Shown here in pieces: positions 1 to 9,525 of a stretch of DNA of 64,000 nucleotides. The notes under the pieces were generated by a model that searched no databases, was not told where the DNA came from, and was given only the letters and a program-made list of their open reading frames with translations. Both the position numbers and the translations under genes were made by a program. Numbering within the stretch: position 1 is the first letter of the stretch; each line of letters begins with the position of its first letter. This stretch comes from DASQDN01 sp963844855 (lineage in GTDB: Bacteria > Acidobacteriota > Terriglobia > Bryobacterales > Bryobacteraceae): contig CAWJQP010000034.1 in NCBI GenBank assembly GCA_963844855.1, positions 131,640-195,639 of the forward strand, read 5' to 3'.

Positions 1-555
1 CTCGATGAGGCTAGATTTGGCCGTCGTATCTTTCGTCTGGAGCGAGGCAAAATAGAGCGCATACTCGGTGTACTGTTCTACCTGACGCGCATACTCGATT
101 CGCTGCTTCCATTCACCGACCTCTTCCTCATCGCCATACTCAGGCCGCTTTAATTGCATCGCTTTCCTTGCTACGTGCGAGGTTTGCGTCGACCATAGCC
201 GGATCAGTGCCAGATCCTTCTTCGCTTCGGCCGCCTTGAGGCAGTTGTGTGCTGCGGAGACTTCGATGGGATCGATGCTCAATATCTTGACGCCCATCTC
301 AAAGACTTTCTCGTACTGCTGCGTCTGAAGGAAGTGCTGCTGCATGTTCGAGAATACCCAGGTCGCAGCCTCGTGATTGGGAAATTGTTTCGCGAATGAC
401 TCGAGCAGGGTAATTTTTTTGGCGGCGTCCTTTTCGGTGTCGATTTGCTGCAACAGCTGGCCTTCCTGCGTGTCGATTTCTATCAACAGCTTTTGCCCAA
501 ACATGGCCGGCAAGCCTGCCGCCAACAATAATAAGACTGCTGATATTCGCGACAC
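1..555 (-). CDS. Exported TPR-like protein, 3' end outside window
   Basis: Reading leftwards from a GTG at 555, the frame stays open for 185 codons to the window edge. The product begins MSRISAVLLLLAAGLPAMFG, a short basic start and hydrophobic stretch that looks like a signal peptide with cleavage near FGQ. The rest is helical and rich in Ala, Glu, Lys and Gln (KKITLLESFAKQFPNHEAA; KVFEMGVKILSIDPIEVSA), which fits tetratricopeptide-type helix pairs of the kind common in exported acidobacterial proteins. I chose the GTG because a perfect AAGGAGG lies five bases upstream and the hydrophobic segment starts directly after it. The C-terminus is cut by the window. No catalytic motif is visible, so a protein-interaction role is only an inference. 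Confidence 0.75.
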   Translation of the reverse strand, partial: MSRISAVLLLLAAGLPAMFGQKLLIEIDTQEGQLLQQIDTEKDAAKKITLLESFAKQFPNHEAATWVFSNMQQHFLQTQQYEKVFEMGVKILSIDPIEVSAAHNCLKAAEAKKDLALIRLWSTQTSHVARKAMQLKRPEYGDEEEVGEWKQRIEYARQVEQYTEYALYFASLQTKDTTAKSSLIE

Positions 556-560
556 TGCCG

Positions 561-567
561 CCTCCTT
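561..567 (-). promoter_or_regulatory. Strong Shine-Dalgarno, sets GTG start
   Basis: AAGGAGG on the minus strand, five bases before the GTG at 555. It decides the start of the exported TPR-like gene, which has no upstream ATG in frame. Confidence 0.75.
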
Positions 568-927
568 CGCAGTGATCCTCAGTGGCTTCCGCCACCTAAT
601 AAACCTGCTCCCACTAGTTCGGTCAATGCGGCAAACAAGTTTACACCTGCGCAAAAAAATAAATGTAGTTCTAGTACGAATACCCTTAACAGAGCCGGCT
701 TCGCGTTGATGTGTTGATGGTGATATTTCGGAATGCTGTCTAAGTCACTGTTACATCAACGACTTAGCATCAAGGAAAGTAATGTGCTGACTGACGGAAG
801 TAGAATCAGAATTACGGAAATAACCAAGGCGGATTAAATGATTTACTCTACGACCTGCTCCTGTAGTTCGTGTAACACGTTAGTTGACCTACGGCTCTAG
901 ATGGGTGTAACCTCATGACTTCCACGA
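568..927. other. Intergenic stretch, no gene seen
   Basis: About 360 bases between the divergent TPR-like and transporter genes. It is richer in A and T than its flanks and full of stop codons in all frames. I see no convincing coding frame, tRNA or clear -35/-10 pair; promoters for both neighbours presumably lie here. Confidence 0.5.
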
Positions 928-1941
928 ATGATACTGCCTACAACCTATGCCACTGCCCTGCTCCTGGCTATTTTGTCGATGATCTGTTGGGGATCGTGGG
1001 CCAACACGTTCAAACTGACCAAGAACTGGCGTTTTGAGCTGTTCTACTTCGACTACGCTTTCGGCGTTTTCATTGCGGCGCTTGTAGCAGCATTCACGTT
1101 TGGCAGTATGGGGGACGAACTGTCGTTCTCAGACAACCTTTTGATCACAGGCAAGAAGCAGATCGCGATGGCGCTTGCAGCCGGCGGTGTTTTCAATCTG
1201 GCGAACATGCTACTTGTGGCGGCAATCTCGATCTCCGGATTGGCCGTGGCATTCCCCGTGGGAATCGGCTTAGCGCTCGTGATTGGTGTGATTTGGAACT
1301 ATATCCTGCGCCCGGCCGGGAACCCGATCCTTCTCTTCGGCGGCGCCGCTATCGTCATTGCCGCGATTCTCGTGGACGCCCTAGCCTACCGTACGCACGC
1401 GGCAACATCGAAAGCGGTCACGGCGAAGTTCAGCGCTAAGGGATTAATCCTCAGCCTGGTTAGCGGCCTGTTGATGGGTTCGTTTTACCCGTTGGTCCAG
1501 ATGTCCCGCGCCGGAGAGATCGGCTTGGGACCCTATACGGCAGCCGTTATCTTCGCAATCGGAGTCCTGATCACCACGTTCATCTTCAATCTCTACCTAA
1601 TGAATCTGCCGATTCAAGGTGATCCGGTGCCATTTATGGCGTACTTCCAAGGCGCGGCGAAGCATCACCTGCTAGGTGTGGCCGGAGGAATCATCTGGTG
1701 CGCGGGAGCGATCGCGAACTTCGTCGCCGCCAGCGCGCCGGCCGAAGTGAACGTGAGTCCTGCTGTGAGTTACGCCTTGGGACAAGGCGCCACCCTCATC
1801 TCGGCGCTCTGGGGACTATTGATATGGAAGGAGTTCGCCGGGGCGTCCTCACGCGTCCGGACACTGCTGATGGCCATGATCGTGTTGTTCCTCGTGGGGC
1901 TGGGGATGGTATCGGTAGCGCCGCTATACGCTGGGCAGTAA
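928..1941 (+). CDS. DMT-superfamily membrane transporter (GRP/ureide-permease-like)
   Basis: A 337-residue, very hydrophobic protein with about ten predicted membrane helices. The N-terminus contains ICWGSWANTFKLTKNWRFEL, resembling the WGS signature of RhaT/GRP sugar transporters and ureide permeases in the drug/metabolite transporter superfamily. Two similar five-helix halves are separated by a short polar loop near residue 150. It probably moves a small polar metabolite across the inner membrane; the substrate cannot be told from sequence. The ATG at 928 lacks a good ribosome binding site, so the start is not firm. The last 18 bases overlap the convergent tRNA-editing gene tail-to-tail. 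Confidence 0.8.
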   Translation: MILPTTYATALLLAILSMICWGSWANTFKLTKNWRFELFYFDYAFGVFIAALVAAFTFGSMGDELSFSDNLLITGKKQIAMALAAGGVFNLANMLLVAAISISGLAVAFPVGIGLALVIGVIWNYILRPAGNPILLFGGAAIVIAAILVDALAYRTHAATSKAVTAKFSAKGLILSLVSGLLMGSFYPLVQMSRAGEIGLGPYTAAVIFAIGVLITTFIFNLYLMNLPIQGDPVPFMAYFQGAAKHHLLGVAGGIIWCAGAIANFVAASAPAEVNVSPAVSYALGQGATLISALWGLLIWKEFAGASSRVRTLLMAMIVLFLVGLGMVSVAPLYAGQ

Positions 1942-3105
1942 CTCTTTCAAACGGGTCACAAGAGTCTCTGGCTCGCCCGCAAAGGCGCCCTGCGCCATCT
2001 GCGCCGATCCGCCACCTTTGCCGCCGAACTCAGACAAAACACTGCGAAGCACGTTCCCGGCGTGGACACCGGAATCGGCGGAGGCAGCGACCATCACCGA
2101 CGCAGGGTTCTCGATCACAGCAACAAACACCCCGCCGCCTTGCAAAACGAACCCGAGCGCCTCGGCTCGTAATTCGTCCACATTCGGAACGGCCGGCACT
2201 GTCCGGGTATGTAAACGGATCCCAGACCCAGTGACGGCCGTCGCCGCATGCAACGAACGTCCTTTTTGTTCAGCGAGTTCTGTCTCGAGCCGGCGCCGGA
2301 CTTTGTCGGCATCCTTCAATCGCTCGGTCTGCGCAAGCACCAGTGCAGGTACCTCATCAAGAGGAGCAGAGAACGTACGTGCCGCAAGTTCCAGCGCTTC
2401 GTAGTCTGCCCTGGCCCGACGGATAGCCCTTCCTCCGCAGAGGAAATTAAGCCGTACGTTCCCGCGGACTTTCTCAATCGACCGCAAAAGAATCGCGCCG
2501 ATCTCACCCGTCACACGGACATGAGTGCCGCCACAGGCGCTTCGGTCCAGACCATCGATGCTCACAATACGAAGCGAACCCGAGCGCTCACTCGCCTTAC
2601 GAAGCCCGGCAGCGGCAGTCGCATCCTCAAAACTGATCGTCACATGCCGGTTTTCTCGGACCAAATCGTTGACGCGCGCTTCCGCCGCCCGCAGTTGCTC
2701 GGAGGTGATGGAAGGACAAGCAAGATCGATGGTCGAGGATTCGGACCCCATGTGGAAGCTGACGGTTCCAATTTCGAACAGCTCGGCAAGCACAGCCGAC
2801 AACAAGTGTTGTCCCGTGTGCTGCTGCATATGGTCGAACCGGCGCGTCCAGTCGATTTCGCAGTCAAGCTCGCCATCCGGCACGGGCTCCGAAAGAACGT
2901 GGACGACACGATCATCCTCATCGATGACATCCGTCACGTTCGCAGTCCCAACCCGACCAATATCGTGCGGCTGACCACCCGAGGTTGGATAGAAAGCTGT
3001 CTGATCGAACACCACACGACACCCGTCGTCGGACCTGTGGACCGCACGCGCACGGAAGGTCCGACGGTAGGAATCGAGGTAGTAAATACGTTCGCTGTTA
3101 CTCAA
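1924..3105 (-). CDS. AlaX-type alanyl-tRNA editing protein with DHHA1 domain
   Basis: Stand-alone relative of the editing half of alanyl-tRNA synthetase, expected to hydrolyse mischarged Ser/Gly-tRNA(Ala) in the cytoplasm. The N-terminal beta-barrel has TAFYPTSGGQPHD, the editing core carries HTGQHLLSAVL (first two zinc ligands) and SACGGTHV (the Cys and His of the second pair). The C-terminal part has FGGKGGGSAQMAQG, the glycine-rich signature of DHHA1. This makes it a long AlaX of about 393 residues. An upstream ATG at 3165 is in frame, but the TTG at 3105 overlaps the stop of the upstream gene (TTGAGTAA), and homology starts only at NSERIYYLDS, so I prefer the TTG. It is probably translationally coupled to the TIGR03437 gene, with no obvious functional link. 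Confidence 0.85.
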   Translation of the reverse strand: MSNSERIYYLDSYRRTFRARAVHRSDDGCRVVFDQTAFYPTSGGQPHDIGRVGTANVTDVIDEDDRVVHVLSEPVPDGELDCEIDWTRRFDHMQQHTGQHLLSAVLAELFEIGTVSFHMGSESSTIDLACPSITSEQLRAAEARVNDLVRENRHVTISFEDATAAAGLRKASERSGSLRIVSIDGLDRSACGGTHVRVTGEIGAILLRSIEKVRGNVRLNFLCGGRAIRRARADYEALELAARTFSAPLDEVPALVLAQTERLKDADKVRRRLETELAEQKGRSLHAATAVTGSGIRLHTRTVPAVPNVDELRAEALGFVLQGGGVFVAVIENPASVMVAASADSGVHAGNVLRSVLSEFGGKGGGSAQMAQGAFAGEPETLVTRLKELLPSV

Positions 3106-4540
3106 TCGCGATTGTGACACGGTTGCTCGAACCGTATTCCTCGCTGACGAGCGCGATAGGAACATTCGTTCCTCGTGGCGACTCAGCAGGGATCGTAACG
3201 TTGATTTGGTACAACCCGACGAAATTCGGCGTCAGGCCGACATACAGAGGAACCACCTCGGCCGACGTTCCGAACGGTCCCGGAGCGCCGAATGAGACAC
3301 GGAAATTGCCGCCAGCCCGTGCCAACGGACTGCCGGGAGCCGCGACACCGCTTTGGACCGCGGGTTCCGTTTGGCCCAGACCGAGCGCATAGATCACCAG
3401 CGTTTCCCCAACACGCGCCGGACGACTGTTCACACCCGGTGTTTGTGGAATCGGAAACGATCCGTCCTGGTTGACGATGATCCCGTAATCATTGATGTTC
3501 AGTCTGAGTAGGCGAGGCACTGACCGGCCAATCTGCAGCGAAACCGGATTGCCACTTTGGCCCGACCTTTCGACCCGCAAAACCGCGCTCCCCGCCGCTA
3601 TGTCATAGGGAATCTGAAAGTTGATCTGGCTTGGCGATACGAAGTAAACCGGCGCAGGCCTGTCGTTGATCAACACGCGAACACCACCCAATTCCGTTGG
3701 TAGGGGAAGCGCCGAAGCTTGACTCGGCTGACCGGTCGCGAATCCGTCTCCGAACACAGCGACGATGCCGCCCTGAGCCAGCGTGTCGCCTTCAAACGTG
3801 GCGTTGTTCACGACGCCGCCGAAGAATGCCACCGGAACATTCGGCGCCGCCGCCTCCAAACGCGAGTAGGATGTGATTTTCAGAGCGGCGGGAATCGTGC
3901 GGTTCTCTGCAGCGACAGGTGACCCGGAGGTCACAATCTGGCCTGTGTAATCGCCTTCCGGCAACCCTGCGGTATTCGCGGTGATCCGGTATGTGGAACC
4001 GAAGGAAAAACTCCCTGCGCTCTCTGCCCCGATCGCCAACCAATTCTGGTTCGGTTGTGTGGTCGCCGCCACTTGGATCGCATTCCCGGGTGTAAACCGC
4101 GCCTGCGCGGTAGCGCCGGGAGTCAGCGCAAACTCAACGCGCTCCGGGACGGCAGAGCCCACACGCACCGTGACCACAATCGTCTGCGGAGCGTCCACTG
4201 CATTCGGGTCTGTTACTGCAACGATTCCGGTATGCATTCCGGCAGCAAGGGAGTTGGTACGTAAATCGAGATTCAGCGGCAAACAAATGCCGCGCAACGA
4301 GCACGGTGTAGCAGCGCCGATTGTCGTCTGAATCCACGCTACGTTTGTCGTCAGTCGCAGGCTCAGCGAACCATCACCGACATTGTTCGCATAAACAATT
4401 TGCTGCCCGGCATTGGCCCCCTGCGCGACCGCCACCGGCCCCACAACAGTTTGTGACAGACGCAATTGCGGCGCAGCCCAGAGACTGCTGCCAAGCGCTA
4501 ACAAGGCTGCGCCACGGGCTAATACATTGTGTAATACCAA
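3098..4540 (-). CDS. Exported TIGR03437 (Solibacter C-terminal domain) protein
   Basis: A 480-residue exported protein with a signal peptide (LARGAALLALGSSLWA). The first half consists of beta-rich, Ig/BACON-like modules (LRLTTNVAWIQTTIG; ITANTAGLPEGDYTGQIVTSG). The last ~230 residues match the TIGR03437 pattern typical of Solibacter: VNNATFEGDTLAQGGIVAVFG, LGGVRVLINDRPAPVYFVSP, SQINFQIPYDIAAG, LVIYALGLG and LTPNFVGLYQINVTIP. Such proteins are secreted or surface-located and of unknown function. This is the strongest taxonomic marker in the window. A divergent gene, cysE, starts about 190 bases away. Confidence 0.9.
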   Translation of the reverse strand: MVLHNVLARGAALLALGSSLWAAPQLRLSQTVVGPVAVAQGANAGQQIVYANNVGDGSLSLRLTTNVAWIQTTIGAATPCSLRGICLPLNLDLRTNSLAAGMHTGIVAVTDPNAVDAPQTIVVTVRVGSAVPERVEFALTPGATAQARFTPGNAIQVAATTQPNQNWLAIGAESAGSFSFGSTYRITANTAGLPEGDYTGQIVTSGSPVAAENRTIPAALKITSYSRLEAAAPNVPVAFFGGVVNNATFEGDTLAQGGIVAVFGDGFATGQPSQASALPLPTELGGVRVLINDRPAPVYFVSPSQINFQIPYDIAAGSAVLRVERSGQSGNPVSLQIGRSVPRLLRLNINDYGIIVNQDGSFPIPQTPGVNSRPARVGETLVIYALGLGQTEPAVQSGVAAPGSPLARAGGNFRVSFGAPGPFGTSAEVVPLYVGLTPNFVGLYQINVTIPAESPRGTNVPIALVSEEYGSSNRVTIAIE

Positions 4541-4729
4541 ACACTAACTCCTTTTATTTCACAGGCGGCCTAAAGGTCCATCGGGCAGTGGAACGCAGAC
4601 AGGGATGTAGCGATTAAAGCGTGAAAAGGAACCTGCGGCAGACTTGATTAAATATATCACGCAGGCGATTTTTCAACGCACGGCGCCCGCAAAATAGCCA
4701 CTGCAGCGCTGCGCCATAATGGTACAACC

Positions 4730-5389
4730 ATGTTCCGCATCGTCCGGGAACAGATCGATACGATTTTTCATGAAGATCCGGCGGCTAAAAGTGTGCTTGA
4801 GATCATACTTTGCTATCCCGGATTTCATGCGATTCTCGCGCACCGTTTTGCGCACAGGCTGTATCGTGCCGGAATCCCGCTTTTGCCGCGCGTCATCTCC
4901 CAAATCAGCCGTTTCTTCACTGGAATCGAGATCCATCCCGGAGCGAGGATTGGTCGGCGGTTTTTTATTGACCACGGAATGGGTGTTGTTATCGGAGAGA
5001 CATCCGAGATCGGCGACGGCGTCCTAATCTATCAGAACGTAACCCTCGGTGGTACCGGTAAGGAACAGGGAAAGCGGCACCCCACGATAGGAAACCATGT
5101 CGTTATTGGGACCGGAGCCAAGGTCCTCGGAAATATTGTTGTTGGAAATAACGTAAAAATCGGCGCGGGCTCTGTAGTTGTGAAGCCAGTTCCCGATAAT
5201 TCTACTGTGGTCGGAGTTCCAGGAAGAATCGTACGAATGGATGAAAAGCCCTGCGACCAACTCGAGCACGGCAAGTTGCCCGATCCGGAAGGGCAAGCTC
5301 TCGACGAACTCCGAAGCCGCGTCGAAGACCTGGAACGAACGCTGCGAGAACTAGCGGAAGACAGACTCTCCACCAGGCAAGGCCGTTGA
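4730..5389 (+). CDS. cysE: Serine O-acetyltransferase
   Basis: Transfers acetyl from acetyl-CoA to L-serine, the first step of cysteine synthesis. The 219-residue product is of the short (EpsC-like) type: a short N-terminal helical part followed by left-handed beta-helix hexapeptide repeats. Visible signatures include IHPGARIGRRFFIDHGMGVV, the catalytic-site segment TLGGTGKEQGKRHPTIGNHV and the repeats VVIGTGAKVLGNIVVGNNVKIGAGSVV. A C-terminal coiled tail (ELRSRVEDLERTLREL) is unusual but plausible. A CATAAT box ends about 13 bases before the ATG, so the leader would be very short. The stop overlaps the TTG start of the next gene (TTGA), suggesting coupling. Confidence 0.93.
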   Translation: MFRIVREQIDTIFHEDPAAKSVLEIILCYPGFHAILAHRFAHRLYRAGIPLLPRVISQISRFFTGIEIHPGARIGRRFFIDHGMGVVIGETSEIGDGVLIYQNVTLGGTGKEQGKRHPTIGNHVVIGTGAKVLGNIVVGNNVKIGAGSVVVKPVPDNSTVVGVPGRIVRMDEKPCDQLEHGKLPDPEGQALDELRSRVEDLERTLRELAEDRLSTRQGR

Positions 5390-6030
5390 GAACAATCGTC
5401 CTGTTGTTCATATTGGCTGCGTCATGCGCTGCCGAGACATTCTCTTATTGGATCGAACCATGCACGAAGGTGGAAGCAGAATGCCAGGAGACCGATGAGC
5501 AGTTGGCCGAATGGGCTCTGAACGATTGGGCGAAAGCATCCAACGGCAGTGTTGATTTTGTCCGGTCGCCTCTAAGCAAGGCGCGCATCCGTCTTTATTG
5601 GGCGTCCACGGGCAATCGCGGACTATATGGTGAAGCGAGAGCAATCACCGTGGATGGCAAGCCGGGCGCCGAAGTGGACATCCGGCCAAGTCTTCATGCG
5701 TTAGGGCACAAGGTGGAAGGCGTCGGATCGAAAGATCAGTTGTTCCGGCACACCGTCGTGTACTTGACGTGCCTTCACGAGATCGGGCATGCCTTAGGTC
5801 TACCGCACACCAGGTCGTTCTCCGACATCATGTACAGCTTCGAGTACGGCGGGAATATCCTCGAATATCATTTTCGGTATCGGCGGAAGCTCAACAACCG
5901 GGATGACATCCAACGGCTGTCCGGCCTGTCGACAGGTGATGAGCGGCGCCTGCTGGCAATCTACAGCACAACTCCTCCCCGAGGCGCTGTCCCGCGACGT
6001 ACACCTTTATCCTCAACTGGCGGACACTAA
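5386..6030 (+). CDS. Exported matrixin-like zinc metalloprotease
   Basis: A 214-residue exported protein with signal peptide TIVLLFILAASCAAE. The zinc site HEIGHALGLPH (H131, E132, H135, H141) is the extended HExxHxxGxxH motif of metzincins, followed by SDIMYS, which supplies the Met-turn. Upstream sequence (ALNDWAKASNGSVDFV, ARIRLYW) fits the matrixin fold. It should act outside the inner membrane as a protease, but no substrate is evident. The start is TTG, overlapping the cysE stop by four bases. The sequence after residue 170 is basic and lower in complexity. Confidence 0.85.
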   Translation: MRTIVLLFILAASCAAETFSYWIEPCTKVEAECQETDEQLAEWALNDWAKASNGSVDFVRSPLSKARIRLYWASTGNRGLYGEARAITVDGKPGAEVDIRPSLHALGHKVEGVGSKDQLFRHTVVYLTCLHEIGHALGLPHTRSFSDIMYSFEYGGNILEYHFRYRRKLNNRDDIQRLSGLSTGDERRLLAIYSTTPPRGAVPRRTPLSSTGGH

Positions 6031-6035
6031 AACCA

Positions 6036-6065
6036 CTGGCAGTTAAAAACAGACTAGCCTATAAT
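6036..6065 (+). promoter_or_regulatory. Sigma70-like promoter, nearly leaderless
   Basis: A perfect TATAAT (6060-6065) sits 18 bases after CTGGCA (6036-6041), a 4/6 match to the -35 box. The predicted transcript would start around 6072, only a few bases before the ATG at 6076. There is no Shine-Dalgarno, so the M16 protease mRNA is probably leaderless or nearly so. Confidence 0.55.
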
Positions 6066-6075
6066 TGCCGTCACC

Positions 6076-9000
6076 ATGATTGCAAGATTGGCGGTAGCTA
6101 TTCTGGTGGCCGTCCCGCTATTCGGCCAGACTCTGGAGAAGCTGAAGTCCGGTGAAACACGGCAAGGCTTTCAGGCCATTGCTGTCTATCTCAACAACTC
6201 CGACCAGCCCATGGGCGCCCGTTTTGTTCATGCGCGGACCGGCTTCACGCTTGACCTCCTACAGATTGAGACCGCTCCTCAGGCGCAGCTCTGGGTGAAT
6301 ACCTTCCCTGTTTCGAACATGGGTGAGCCGCACACGCAGGAGCATCTCCTGTTAGGTTCCGGAAACAAGGGACGAAATGCCGCCACGGTCAAAGCAATGT
6401 CTTTAGTGACCAGCGGAGCCTACACTGAGCAGCTTGCCACGGTCTATCACTTCAATACAGTTGCCGGACCGGATGTGTTCTTTCGCGTGTTCGAAACCAC
6501 CATCGATTCCCTGCTACATCCCGACTATACCGACGAGGAGATTCGCCGCGAGGTTCGTAACTTCGGCGTATCGGAAGCCGCCGGACGCCTGCGGCTCGAA
6601 GAAAAAGGATCCGTCTATAACGAAATGACAAGCTCCACGACGCGCCCGGGACGCCTGGTTTATTACGCGTCGATGGGCCTCTTGTACGGCAAGGATCATC
6701 CTCTTGCCCGAAACGCCGGCGGCGACCCAGAAGGAATTCGGGTTATGGAACCGTCCCACATCCGGCAGTTCCATCAGCGAACGCACTTCCTTAAGAACAT
6801 GGGCGCGGTAATTGCCCTTCCCAAGAATGTTGAGATGGACTCGACGCTCGGACAATTAAACTCGATGTTCGACCGCTTGCAGACGCAACCGGAGGCGCGT
6901 CAGGCGAGTTCACGGAAGAATCTGCAGAGGCCACAACCTGCTCCATCGGGATCGTTCCTTGCGATCGAGTACCCGTCGCGAAGTGAGACTCAAGCCAGTC
7001 CCGTCTACATGGCCTGGCCCGCTCAATTGGAGCTTGGGGCCGCTGAACGTCTGCTTGCGAGTGTGTTCGTCGACAGCTTCGCAGGCGATGCGACGACAAA
7101 TCTTTATAAGCTTCTCGTCGACACGAAAACGCGCAAACTCGATATAGGAGTCAAGTCAATCAACGGACACGTGAGCGACGATCTCGGGAATCCTATCGTC
7201 TTGATCCTGGCGGACGTCTCCGCCTCGCATCTGAACCAAGAGAGTCTTCACAGCGCGGGCGCCGTAATCATTGAAGAGCTCAAGCGTATCGCCGCATGGC
7301 AGGACGGATCACGAGAACTCCTCGAATTCAACGAACGCGTTCGTGGCCAGTTGCTACAGGCGCGCCGCCAGTTGGACCACTTCGTAAATTCCCCTCCTCA
7401 ATTCGGATTCCGCAACGGATCGCAGCCTTGGAACGAACATCTTGAAACGGTCAGCGAATCGACGGACTTTCGTCGCTCCGTGACACTGAAACCGCACATT
7501 CAAACGGTCGGCAAACTTCTTGAATCCGGAAAGAACATTTGGCGTGAAAAGATCGCAGCCTGGAAGTTAACAGAGTCGGCTCCATACACCGTCGCTGCGC
7601 GACCGAGTCCTGCGATGATTACCCGCCTCGAATCCGAGAGGCAGTCTCGGAATAACGTCGAAGCCGCAAGGCTTCAGGCTCAATATGGCGTTTCGGATAT
7701 GCAGGAAGCGATTCAGCGGTACAAAACCGAATACGACGCCAAGTCAAAAGAAATCCAAGCACTAAACAGCGTCGCGACAGCAAAATTTATCGAGGATCCT
7801 CCGCTCAGCATGGACGACCAGCTTCAGTATGAAGTTCGGCGCGTACGTGGCAGGACTCCGGTAGTCATATCTACGTTCGAATCGATGACTAGCGGGTCTA
7901 TCGGGCTGGCGCTGAACATTGATGCAGTACCGGCGGATCAACTCGTGTTTGCGGCGCTCCTGCCGCAGTTGCTGACAACTGTCGGTGTGATTCAGAACGG
8001 CAAGCCCATACCTTACGAGCAAATGGCGGAGTCGATTCGTAAAGAGATTCTTAGCCTAACCGCGGCGTTTCAAACCAACGTCAAAACCGAACGGGCAGAG
8101 CTCGTGTTGCGAGCTTCCGGAAGCGACGCGCGCGAATCGGTCCGCGCGGTCGAATGGATGGCGATGGCGCTCGATAGCCCGTATTGGCAGACCGCGAATC
8201 TGCCGCGCATCCGCGATGTGATCGATCAGCGCATCGGACAACTGCGCAGAACAATGCAGTCTGCGGAGGAGTCCTGGGTGAGACAACCCGCAAGCGCATG
8301 GCGCCGTCAAAATAACCCGGCGCTCCTGACCGCAGGCAATTTTCTCACCCAGACTTACTACGCATACCGATTACGCTGGATGCTGAGCGATCCGGCGACG
8401 AACAAGGACGCAGTGATCCATACTCTGGCCGAGTTTGAAAAGAATACCCCGGCCGACCGTGCTTCTGTGCGTCAGCGGCTTGCCGCGTGGAAGAAGACAC
8501 CAGCAAACGATTTTGCCAGGGATCTCGAAGAGATGATGGCCGATGTTCCCGATGACTCGTTGGTAGTTGACTTGAAAGCGATCTGCCGTCAGATGCAGCA
8601 AGATCTGCAGTTCGGACCGGACAAAGCCCTGGCCGCCCTCAATGCAGTGCGCCGTCTGTTGCTCCACGCAGAAAACGCAAGGATGTTCCTTGTGGCCTCA
8701 CCTGCGGTGCAAACAGCGGTCCTCGATCGGCTCGAGTCCTTATCAGGGCTTCTCAACACGACCAAGCTGGAACGCCCCGTTCGGGTTCGCCGCGACAATA
8801 TCACGGATCGGATCCGGACGCGCGACAAAAAGGTACTCTCACCCTTGTTCGCGGGCTTGCTTGCGCCTTCGTTGACGGGAGGAGTAATTATGAACTTAGC
8901 GGACGGCACGAAGTATGAAGATACATCCCGACAAGCACTGGTAGATTACCTTGCCGCAGTCCAGTATTCAGGCGGAGGTTCACACACGGCGTTCTCTCGC

Positions 9001-9522
9001 ACGACTGCCGCCGGGCTCGCCTACAGCAACGGTGTTAACGCGTCCCCACATTTAGGCCAAGTCACTTATTATGCCGAACGAACACCTGAGATTCCACTAA
9101 CGACACGCTTCGTAGTCGATCTTATTCGATCGGCAAAGTACGATCCTTCGCTCGCCGAGTACGCGATCGCGCGGGCCTTTTCTTCGCGCACCGCCGGTTC
9201 TTACGAATCGCGCGCCGAGGCAATGGCGGACGATCTCGCGGACAAAATAACGCCGGAATTGGTCTCGCGCTTCCGGAAAGCCCTGCTGGCATTGCGCCGG
9301 AATCCGACATTAGGAGAGGACATTCATCAACGCCTGCCGATCGTTCTATCGAGGGTTCTGCCGGGCCTCGGTACGAGTGTAAAGTCTGAGTCCGGAGGCT
9401 CCTACTTTGTCATTGGCGCCGAGAAGCAGATGTCTGCCTACGAAGAGTATTTAAAGTCCGCGGAAGGAGCCGATACCAGGCTGTATCGTCTCTATCCTCG
9501 GGACTTTTGGCTGGTCAATTAG
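6076..9522 (+). CDS. Exported M16-family (presequence-protease-like) zinc metalloprotease
   Basis: A very large (1148-residue) product with signal peptide IARLAVAILVAVPLFGQ. The inverted zinc motif HTQEH (H86, E89, H90) lies in NMGEPHTQEHLLLGSGNKGR, typical of the M16C (PreP/Cym1) branch, and the segment VRNFGVSEAAGRLRLEEKGSVYNEM contains the downstream acidic ligand region. The length fits two M16 core/inactive domain pairs forming a clamshell; the second half lacks the zinc motif, as expected. It should degrade peptides in the periplasm. No operon partner; the promoter just upstream appears dedicated to it. Confidence 0.9.
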   Translation: MIARLAVAILVAVPLFGQTLEKLKSGETRQGFQAIAVYLNNSDQPMGARFVHARTGFTLDLLQIETAPQAQLWVNTFPVSNMGEPHTQEHLLLGSGNKGRNAATVKAMSLVTSGAYTEQLATVYHFNTVAGPDVFFRVFETTIDSLLHPDYTDEEIRREVRNFGVSEAAGRLRLEEKGSVYNEMTSSTTRPGRLVYYASMGLLYGKDHPLARNAGGDPEGIRVMEPSHIRQFHQRTHFLKNMGAVIALPKNVEMDSTLGQLNSMFDRLQTQPEARQASSRKNLQRPQPAPSGSFLAIEYPSRSETQASPVYMAWPAQLELGAAERLLASVFVDSFAGDATTNLYKLLVDTKTRKLDIGVKSINGHVSDDLGNPIVLILADVSASHLNQESLHSAGAVIIEELKRIAAWQDGSRELLEFNERVRGQLLQARRQLDHFVNSPPQFGFRNGSQPWNEHLETVSESTDFRRSVTLKPHIQTVGKLLESGKNIWREKIAAWKLTESAPYTVAARPSPAMITRLESERQSRNNVEAARLQAQYGVSDMQEAIQRYKTEYDAKSKEIQALNSVATAKFIEDPPLSMDDQLQYEVRRVRGRTPVVISTFESMTSGSIGLALNIDAVPADQLVFAALLPQLLTTVGVIQNGKPIPYEQMAESIRKEILSLTAAFQTNVKTERAELVLRASGSDARESVRAVEWMAMALDSPYWQTANLPRIRDVIDQRIGQLRRTMQSAEESWVRQPASAWRRQNNPALLTAGNFLTQTYYAYRLRWMLSDPATNKDAVIHTLAEFEKNTPADRASVRQRLAAWKKTPANDFARDLEEMMADVPDDSLVVDLKAICRQMQQDLQFGPDKALAALNAVRRLLLHAENARMFLVASPAVQTAVLDRLESLSGLLNTTKLERPVRVRRDNITDRIRTRDKKVLSPLFAGLLAPSLTGGVIMNLADGTKYEDTSRQALVDYLAAVQYSGGGSHTAFSRTTAAGLAYSNGVNASPHLGQVTYYAERTPEIPLTTRFVVDLIRSAKYDPSLAEYAIARAFSSRTAGSYESRAEAMADDLADKITPELVSRFRKALLALRRNPTLGEDIHQRLPIVLSRVLPGLGTSVKSESGGSYFVIGAEKQMSAYEEYLKSAEGADTRLYRLYPRDFWLVN

Positions 9523-9525
9523 ACG

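Noticed and set aside
2248..3117. A 289-codon open frame on the plus strand
   Set aside because: It lies opposite the AlaX-like gene, which carries the zinc motifs; no signal or domain on the plus strand.
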